Of a DNA stretch of 64,000 bases, positions 56,950-64,000 are shown piece after piece (within the stretch, counting starts at the first letter, position 1; every line of letters begins with the position of its first letter). The position numbers were made by a program, and so were the translations under genes. The DNA is taken from assembly GCA_021018995.1 (NCBI GenBank), contig CM037590.1:102735097-102799096 (forward strand). Reading direction: 5' to 3'. The notes beneath the pieces are model-generated. The model saw nothing but the letters and a program-made list of their open reading frames with translations, was not told the DNA's origin and ran no database searches. The stretch comes from Chloranthus sessilifolius. Its lineage: Eukaryota; Streptophyta; Magnoliopsida; Chloranthales; Chloranthaceae.

Positions 56950-57320
56950 AATTTATTTGATATTATTATAATTTTTGAATATTTATTTGATATTATTATA
57001 GTTTATGAATATTTATTTGATATTATTTTAATTTATAAATATTTATTTGATATTATTATAATTTATGAATATTTATTTGATATTATTTTAATTTATGAAT
57101 ATTTATTTGATATTATTATAATTTATGAATATTTATTTGATATTATTATAATTTATGAATGTTTATTTGATATTATTATAATTTATGAATATTTATTTGA
57201 TATTATTTTAATTTATGAATATTTATTTGATATTATTATAATTTTTGAATATTTATTTGATATTATTATAATTTTTGAATATTTATTTGATATTATTATA
57301 ATTTTTGAATATTTATTTGA
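56950..57320. repeat. 30-bp AT-rich tandem array in the hAT element
   Basis: Roughly twelve copies of a 30-bp unit composed of ATATTTATTTGATATTATTA and then TAATTTATGA, with one- or two-base variants. It lies upstream of the transposase on its strand. Confidence 0.9.
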
Positions 57321-57354
57321 AATTTATTCCATATTATTCTAATATTTTATGGGA

Positions 57355-57560
57355 CATATCCCATAATATTAATTATATGTGACGATCACATATAATCAAT
57401 ATGGGTCACATATAATTTAATATGTGACCCATAAATTTAATTATATGTGACCCATATTAATTTTAAGTTTAAATTATATGTGACCCATATTGACCCCATT
57501 AGTTTATTAATTATATGTGACCCATATGATATGTGACCCATATTGATTACATGTGACCCA
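57355..57560. repeat. ATATGTGACCCATATTAAT repeats
   Basis: About seven copies of ATATGTGACCCATA-type words, one in reverse (ATGGGTCACATAT). GTGACCCAT is close to the hAT terminal word TTGACCCAT. Confidence 0.75.
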
Positions 57561-57674
57561 TAATTATAATTATTTATATTATTTTCGACCAATAATTTTA
57601 ATTAATTTAAATATTTTAAATTATTTTTTCCCTCTTCTTAATTTAAATATTTTAATTATTTTTGAACTATATTT

Positions 57675-57900
57675 ATGGATAGATCTACCATTAAATATGG
57701 TAGATCTATCAAATTTATGGCTACCATATTTAATGGTAGATCTACTCATAAATTTAAATAATTTAAATAATTATAATAATTATAATAATTAAAATTATGG
57801 GTAAATGATAAAATTTAATGGTAGATCTACCCTTAAATAAGGTAGATCTACACTTATATAAGGTAGATCTACCTTATTTAAGTGTAGATCTACCTTATTT
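57675..57900. repeat. GGTAGATCTACC palindromes
   Basis: Eight AGATCTAC/GTAGATCT sites, several as palindromes such as AAGGTAGATCTACCTT, separated by TTAAATA-type spacers. Neighbouring copies can pair as longer hairpins. Confidence 0.8.
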
Positions 57901-58114
57901 TAATATTTAAAATGAAATAAAATGATGGTAAAATGATAAACACGTACCTTCCACGTTGATCTCGTGATTTTTTGTGCGATTCAGCGGCAATTTAGGGTGC
58001 AAATAACCCAAAAATAAGAGAGGAAGAAGAAGGAAGAAGAGAGGAAGAAGGAAGGAGGAAAATGGGGAAAAAAGGGAAAACCCGACCCTTTAGTTAGGTC
58101 AAAGGGTGGGGCCC

Positions 58115-58380
58115 ACTGAATCGCCAAATTATTGGACGATAATTTCAATCCTTTTTTGTTTTTTATTTTTTATCCAAATTATCGGACGATAATTTGAAAT
58201 TATCGTCCGATAATTTGATATTATCGTCCGATACGAACGATATTTTGCCTGTATCGGACGATAATTTATCTATTTTATATAAGGTACGATACGATATTTT
58301 GCCCGTATCGGACGATAATTTATCTATTTTATATAGGGTATGATACATACCCTATGTATCGTACCGCTGACCTCCAAAAC
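58115..58380. repeat. TATCGGACGATA subterminal repeats of hAT (right end)
   Basis: At least seven ATCGGACGATA or TATCGTCCGATA sites in both directions, plus TATCGTACC words, within 300 bp of the right end. The left end (53087-53180) has related TACGTATCGTCC and TATCGTCCGATA. Such repeats bind transposase in other hAT elements. Confidence 0.8.
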
Positions 58381-58447
58381 CGATACGTATCGGTATCGGA
58401 CGATATTTTGACCCATGTTGCAGACTAATGGTAGATAGAGATTAGAG

Positions 58448-58490
58448 AGAATGAATGCCTTAATGGAAGAAATACTTAAGGCACTTTATG
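58448..58490 (+). pseudogene. Possible exon 4 remnant of the host gene, cut by D
   Basis: After an AG at 58446-58447 the sequence reads RMNALMEEILKALY in phase 0, the phase left by exon 3. It is cut by the D LTR at 58491. EEILKALY would fit a helix following the exon 3 end LLLQ. The acceptor is weak, and most of the exon, if it is one, should lie beyond D. Confidence 0.25.
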
Positions 58491-59774
58491 TGTAACGACC
58501 TAAAATTCTACACAGAATTTCGCACTGTTAGAATAGTGTCATAAGCATGCAAGACAACATAAGAAGATAATTTTTATTAAAGAAAACATGCCAATTTGTT
58601 TTCAAACATATGGCATCCATATGCCTGATTAAGAAAATCTAATAGCATATTGAAATAAAATCTTTTTACAATATAAAATTAAACCATTTGTCACAAAATA
58701 AAGATATCATGTGATGTAAACTCTACATGCCGTAGTGTGAAATAGAAATAATATAATTCACTCCATCACAACTAACCGTTCCAAAATCAAACCCAATAGT
58801 CAAACAAAATCCTATTATTGCAAAAATTTTGACGGGGATGCCAACTACATAGACATCGGTTTTGGACCACATTGGTTCTAACGGCATTGGAAGAAACGAA
58901 GAGGAAACCCTAGTACTACAGTTTCAAGGGAGAAAAGGAGACACAGGTCTTCATCAGGTGACAGACATCCGCAGGGGCTGGATGGACGTCTGTAGACTCG
59001 AGACGGACGACCGTGAATTGGAGACCCCACTATTTAATGCGTAACGGACATTCGTGATCATCACGGACGTCCGTGATTCTGGACTCCGTAGGCAACGGAC
59101 GTCTGTGGCCTCCAAGACGGACGTCCGTGGAGATTTTCGCCCAGCGACGGAGATTTTTATTTTTCTGCGAAAATTTACCTTTTTTAGTCTTTTATTATTT
59201 TATGACTCTTTTAATTCGAGTTATTAGTTAGTTGCCTATTTAAAGAGGCTTGTAAATACAATTTAGTTAGTTTTTGAATATATTGAATGAGATTTTGCTT
59301 GAACAGAGAGAGATTCTTCTTCCCCGTGATGGGTTTGGTGTGAGGCCAAGAGAGTGATTCCCATTTGCCTTCTTTATCTTTTGTTATCTTTTCTATTTGC
59401 CTATTTCTGTTTTGTCTTACAACCTTGATCCATTTTTCCTTTTCTAAAACCAATCCCTAGTTTTCGCCTGAGCCTTAAAATCTACCCAATCCCACAACCC
59501 TAGTGAGAACTAGCAAATCTACATCAGATTAACGGCGAACGCCCAAGCTTGAAAAGCTAGAGTTCTATCTCTAGGCTCGTTCTCGCCGTAAAGCTAACGG
59601 GACTCGCGCATCGGACTGGACCCTATCCGTATCTTATGCGATCTACCTATCAGAATCCTCAGAACCCTAAGGTATTGGGATAATTTTGGGATTAAGGTTG
59701 GCTTAATCTTTTTAATTTTAGCAAAAATCCATTTATTCATCATGCACGCATTTTAGGGTCCCCGTCCTGCGTCA
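58491..59774 (+). repeat. 5' LTR of D
   Basis: 1284 bp from TGTAACGACCTAAAATTC to CCGTCCTGCGTCA. It contains several ACGGACGTCCGTG words (58970-59130), an inverted repeat group. The PBS follows five bases later. The left flank is ACTTTATG. Confidence 0.8.
58965..59135. repeat. GGACGTCCGTG palindromes in the D LTR
   Basis: Six or more ACGGACGTCCGTG variants (ACAGACATCCGC, GACGGACGACCGTG, CACGGACGTCCGTG, GACGGACGTCCGTGG) at 20-40-bp spacing in U3, another family-specific short palindrome array. Confidence 0.8.
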
Positions 59775-59778
59775 ATTT

Positions 59779-59790
59779 TGGTATCACAGC
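59779..59790 (+). promoter_or_regulatory. Primer binding site of D
   Basis: TGGTATCACAGC, near the initiator-Met form TGGTATCAGAGC, four bases after the LTR end. Confidence 0.75.
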
Positions 59791-59907
59791 CCTAGGCTTC
59801 TAGGTTAGGGCAGAATTGCTTATCATATTTATTTCTGTTGCAATATTTTCTTATGAGTCCATATTACATTCCATATTAGAACACCCTAATCGACATCTGT
59901 GATAACC

Positions 59908-61076
59908 ATGGACTCGAATGAGATTCTCAATAATTTTATAGGTATGCGAGAAGTGTTGGGTGCAATTAATGAGCGACTAAATACCATAGAGCAAGCCTAG
60001 ATAACCCTCGGGGCTTCTAATGGTAGGCTGCGTGATCGAATCAACCAGTTAGATGGATTTGATGAACACCGTGATTAGTGCCGAGAGCGTGAAGGTCCAC
60101 GCTTTGAATGAATGGTCGCCAAGATGATTAGAACCGGAACCGTAGAGATCATCGTGGAGATGACTATGACCCTGATGTGAAACTCCTCAAGAATGTCCTA
60201 GTTGAGTTCGCAACCTTCGATGGAAGAATGGACCCTAAAGTCTTCCTCGATTGGCTTTCCGACATGAACCAACATTTTGATATGTACGGCATGAGTGACG
60301 ACCGTTGTGTCAGGCTCGCCAAGATGAAATTAATTGGGCAAGTACTCTTTTGGGTGAATGCGAGTTGTCCTCCCATTACCCGTTGAGACGACATGAAGGT
60401 ATAACTTACTGAGAAATATGTTCCTTTATCATACCACCAACGCCTCCTCGACCAGTGGCAAAATTTACGCCAAGGTGGTATGCTCGTGACCGAGTACATT
60501 GACAAGTTCGAAGAGTTCATGATGAGGGCTAAGGTATCGGAAGACCCTGAAATCACTCTCTCTAGATTCCGTACCGGATTGCGATTTAAATTGCAAAAAG
60601 AGTTTATTTCTCACCTCGTGGAAACACTTGAAAGATGTTACGCCGTTGTGCAAGATCTTGAACAGTATTTGAAAACATCAGTGATGAGGCGAATCGAGCC
60701 ACAAAACAGTGGTCATCGTTCCGGAGAGGGGCGATTTAATGTTGGAAACTCACCTCCCAAACCTACACAACCCGTCCTTACCAATGCAAGGTTTGAAAAG
60801 GGAAAATGTGTAGTCAGAGAATCTTCAAAGGATAACTTTCAAGTTAAATGCTATAAGTGTCATGGGATGGGACACTTTGCAGCCCAATCTCCTACGAGAG
60901 ACCCCCAAAGGAATCTCTTCATTGAGGAAGAGGAGGATGAAGGTGAGATAGTGGTTGAAGAAGAAGTGTTTGAGCCGGACGTCACACCCAGCGATGAGGA
61001 GGGTGATGATAGTGGTCATGCTTTAGTTGTGAGGTGTGCCCTTGCACAACGTCAACGGGATGAAGAGGATGTCTGA
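59908..61076 (+). pseudogene. gag: gag of D, broken
   Basis: ATG 59908 reads MDSNEILNNFIGMREVLGAI and stops at 59998; a frame change follows. The capsid block (60177-60720) has FDGRMDPKVFLDWLSDMNQH, a stop at 60384, then LVTEYIDKFEEFMMRAKV. The zinc knuckle CYKCHGMGHFAAQS (60849-60890) has Ser where the last Cys is expected. An acidic tail ends at 61076. Confidence 0.8.
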
Positions 61077-61109
61077 TGAAGGCAGAATATCTTCCACACC
61101 TTTGCCATA

Positions 61110-64000
61110 TTGGGTGAAAAAAGTTATAAGGTCATCGTGGACAGCGGAAGTTGCACCACTGTAGTGTCAACTCACACCGTACGCCGCTTGGGTCTTACAC
61201 CCGAAGCTCACCTGAGATCCTATAAAGTCGCATGGGTTGACTCTTCATCCATTCTTGTGTCAAAAAATGTGTCATGTGCCGATTCAATTAGGATCTTATT
61301 CGGACACCTTATGGTGTGATGTGGTGCCGATGGATGTGGGCCATATCATTTTGGGAAGGTCGTGGCTCTACGACATGGACGTGACCCTTTTTGGTTGATC
61401 ATACATATGCACTTTCATGTATAAGGGCAAGAAGATTACTTTACACCCTTTGCCTCCCAGAATGCCATCGACCAACAAAGTCGAGGAGAAGGGCGATACA
61501 TCTAAATCCATCAATATTGTGAGCCCTTCAGAGTTTGAAAAGCCTTCTTTGGATGAAAACATGGTTTACGTTTTCATCACTATCGAGAAAGCTCTCGAGT
61601 CTATCGGCGAACACCTCAAGGAGGTTGAGCTGATTTTGAAAGAGTTTATGGATGTCTTCCCCGAAGACTTACCAAACGAACTCCCTCCAATGCGTGACAT
61701 TCAACACGCTATAGACTTAGTTCTGGGATCCACCTTACCGAACCTGCCCCACTACAGGTTGAATCCGGTTGAGCATGCCGAGTTAATGTGAAAACTTAAT
61801 GATCTCCTTAAAAAGGGGTTCATTCAAGAGAGCATGAGCCCTTGTGCCATACTCGCACTACTCACAACTAAGAAGGATGGAAGTTGGCGAATGTGTGTGG
61901 ATAGTCGGGTGATTAACAAAATTACGATCAAGTATTGATTTCTTATACCGAGGCTCGATGGGATGCTGGATATGATGGTTGTTGTCACTATCTTTTCTAA
62001 GATAGACCTCAAGAGTGGCTACCATCAAGTCCGAATCCACCCCGGTGATGAGTGAAAAATCGCCTTTAAGACCAAGGATGGTCTTTATGAGTGGAAGGTC
62101 ATGCCTTCTGGGTTCTCTAACGCCCCGAGTACTTTTATGAGACTCATGTCCCAAGTGTTGAGATCGTTTTTAGGCAAGTTCCTTGTTGTGTATTTCGATG
62201 ACATCTTGATTTATAGTCATGACAAGGAATAACACTTGAACCACCTTAGGTTAGTTTGCGAAACCCTAAAGGGTGAGAAGTTGTTTGCGAATTTCAAGAA
62301 GTGCACCTTCATGCAACGATCCATCGTTTTCGGATTCATTATCTCGGCCGATGGAATGGTCGCGGACCTCGAAAAGGTTAAAGCCATTGTGGAGTGGCCC
62401 GAACCTAAGAACATACACGACTTCCATGGATTGGCTACTTTTTATCATCGCTTCATCAAAAGCTTTAGCACCATCATGACCCCAATCACTGATTGCATGA
62501 AAAATGGGGATTTTCAATGGGGCAAAGTCGTGACGAAAGCCTTTGCCGAGATTAAACAAAGGATGAGTAGTGCACCCGTCATGTGCTTGCCGAACTTTTC
62601 CAAAGTCTTCGAAGTCGCATGCTACGCGTTGGGTGTGGGCATAGGAGGAGTGCTTAGCCAAGAGGGTCACCCAGTGGTCTATTTTAGTGAAAAGCTTAAT
62701 GAGGTGAAGCAAAAATACTCCACCTATGACAAGGAGTTCTATGCGGTCGTTCGTTCCTTATGGTATTGGAAACATTACCTTAGACCGTAAGAATTTGTGC
62801 TGTTCTTCGACCATGAAGCCTTACGCTTCCTAGCATCTTAGAAGAAGCTAAATCTGAGGCACGCAAAATGAGTTGAATACCTCCAAGGGTTCACCTTCAT
62901 GTTGAAGCATAAGGCCGGTATTGGAAACAAGTTTGCTGATGTGCTTAGTCGTCGGGTGGCGACTTTGCACACTATGAGCACCGAGGTCGTCGGGTTTGAA
63001 AGATTAAAGGACGAGTACCCCGAGTGTCCAAATTTTAGGGTAGAGTACACTACTCTCCTTAGTGACCATACCAGCACACACTCTGTATACACCATCCAGG
63101 ATGGGTACTTGTTCAAGGGCAATCGCCTTTGCATGCCTCGCACTTCCTTGTGTGACTTCCTTATTTGGGAGTTATATGTCGGAGGGATAGCCGGGCATTT
63201 CGGGCGTAATAAGACTATTACGCTCGTAAAGGATATGTTCTTTTGGCCTAGCCTGATGAGAGATGTTGCTCGGATTGTCAAACATTGTCGTACTTGTCAA
63301 GTGTCGAAACAAAGTAAACAAAATACCGGCTTGTACACCCCGTTACCTGTGCCACACACACTGTGGTAGGACATCTCCATGGACTTCGTCCTCGGACTTC
63401 CCAAGATTCCGAGGAAGCACGATTCCATCTTTATTGTGGTGGACTGATTTTCCAAAATGGCCCACTCCATACCTTGTTCCAAAACCTCCGATGCATCCCA
63501 CATTGCTAAGTTGTTTTTCGCGGAGGTAGTGCGTCTTCATGGGTTGCCCAAAACCATCGTGTCCGATAGGGACGTTAAGTTCACTAGTTATTTTTGGAAG
63601 ACCCTTTGACACATGATGGGCACCATGCTCCAATTTTCGTCGGCCTATCACCCTCAAACGGATGGCCAAACCGAGAGCACCAATAGGAGTTTAGGGAATC
63701 TCCTTCGCAGTCTTACCGGTGATCATGTTAGGAACTGGGATACCATTTTGTCCTAGCTGAGTTTGCCTATAATAATTTTGTCAATAGATCCATAAGCATG
63801 AGTCCCTTTGAGGTTGTATATAGTCTTAAGCCTAGGACACCTTTAGATTTGATCCCCATGTCTGCGTCACATAGAGTATCTGAGTCTGCCAATGCATTTG
63901 CACAACACATTCATAGCTTGCATGCCGAAATTAAACAGAAGATTAATTCAAGCAACAATCAACTCAAATTATCTGTTGATAATCATAGGTGTTTCAAGGA
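61110..64000 (+). pseudogene. pol: pol of D: protease, RT, RNase H, integrase (broken, cut by window end)
   Basis: Protease active site DSG at 61140-61148 in VIVDSGSCTTVVS; frameshift near 61315; GHIILGRSW near 61343. RT from about 61640, with [11 protein letters not shown], then YFDD at 62191-62202. RNase H around [16 protein letters not shown] (62608). Integrase finger from about 63197 (HFGRNKTITL, CRTCQ), Asp in DISMDFVLGLP and VSDRDVKF, Glu in GQTESTNRS. Stops at 61789, about 61936, 62051, 62230, 62788, about 62839, about 62869, 63367, 63445 and 63607. A frameshift near 63756 ends the readable part; the last 240 bases remain integrase-like in another frame. Confidence 0.88.

Larger units (their letters stand above)
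53067..58417 (-). mobile_element. Full-length hAT DNA transposon with broken transposase
   Basis: The ends CATGGGTCAAAATA and TATTTTGACCCATG are a perfect 14-bp inverted repeat. The flanks carry an exact 8-bp duplication TTGCAGAC (53059-53066 and 58418-58425), the hAT hallmark. Transposase parts lie on the minus strand (56700-53859). Both ends carry TATCGTCCGATA-type subterminal palindromes, and a 1.7-kb region upstream of the transposase has several tandem arrays. Length is 5351 bp. Confidence 0.92.
58491..64000 (+). mobile_element. Chromovirus-like Ty3/gypsy element D (right part outside window)
   Basis: 5' LTR (58491-59774), PBS, gag, protease, RT with YFDD, RNase H and integrase follow in order and run off the window. 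Words such as GHIILGRSWLYDMDV and AYHPQTDGQTESTNRS point to the chromovirus branch, perhaps CRM- or Reina-like. The chromodomain and 3' LTR would be outside. Numerous stops and two frameshifts are present. Confidence 0.85.

Noticed and set aside
60164..63281. Several minus-strand ORFs of 100-150 codons in element D
   Set aside because: Antisense shadows of gag, RT and integrase.

Overview
The window is a stretch of angiosperm nuclear DNA built almost entirely of transposable elements. The evidence is Ty3/gypsy elements of plant-specific lineages (Tat with a second RNase H, Athila, a chromovirus-like element), a plant-type hAT element, a TRIM, a tRNA-derived SINE, hAT-type MITEs, and one intron-split host gene fragment. 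No species can be named. Nearly every element ORF is broken by stops and frameshifts, so these are old copies.

Left half (1-28437): a four-level nest. Copia element E (minus strand; leader and one LTR at 27225-28142) was entered by Tat-lineage element A1 (pol 1-2968, 3' UTR to 5871, 3' LTR 5872-6508 plus 26206-27224). The A1 LTR was entered by a complete Athila-lineage element B (6509-26205; LTRs 6509-8908 and 23766-26205; TSD gtaac/gcaac; PBS, gag, PR-RT-RH-INT, a long post-integrase ORF, a small extra ORF, PPT). B was entered by C1, now a solo LTR (19564-21437, TSD attgc). A LINE tail follows E.

Middle (28438-47057): a candidate 3.4-kb solo LTR (F1) and a related LTR start (F2) lead into a second Tat copy, A2 (32349-44638: 5' LTR, PBS, long leader, proline-rich ORF, gag, protease, G-patch-like stretch, pol, truncated 3' UTR). 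A2 has no 3' LTR; it joins a truncated reverse-strand LTR (C2, 44639-46141), which abuts a hAT-type MITE (46141-47057).

Right third (47058-64000): a SINE, a precisely bounded MITE (48500-49037, TSD cttttgat), and the 5' exons of a host gene (50207-51417, perhaps the N-terminus of a GNAT-type acetyltransferase). An exact 499-bp TRIM (50680-51178, TSD atata) lies in its second intron. Downstream are a MITE-like element and a full-length hAT element (53067-58417, 14-bp perfect TIR, TSD ttgcagac) with a broken transposase on the minus strand. A chromovirus-like Ty3/gypsy element D (from 58491) runs off the window.

There is no operon-like cooperation. Functional relations exist only inside each element (LTR promoter, primer site, gag, protease, RT-RNase H-integrase, PPT). 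The least explained features are: a palindrome built on TGGCGCAACTA, scattered through the Tat LTRs and leader; TCGCG-, TTTGCGAAA- and CGACAGGTT-type short repeat arrays in the LTRs or intergenic part of three other families; two promoter-like segments inside B that precede extra ORFs; and dense palindromes at the ends and upstream of the hAT transposase.
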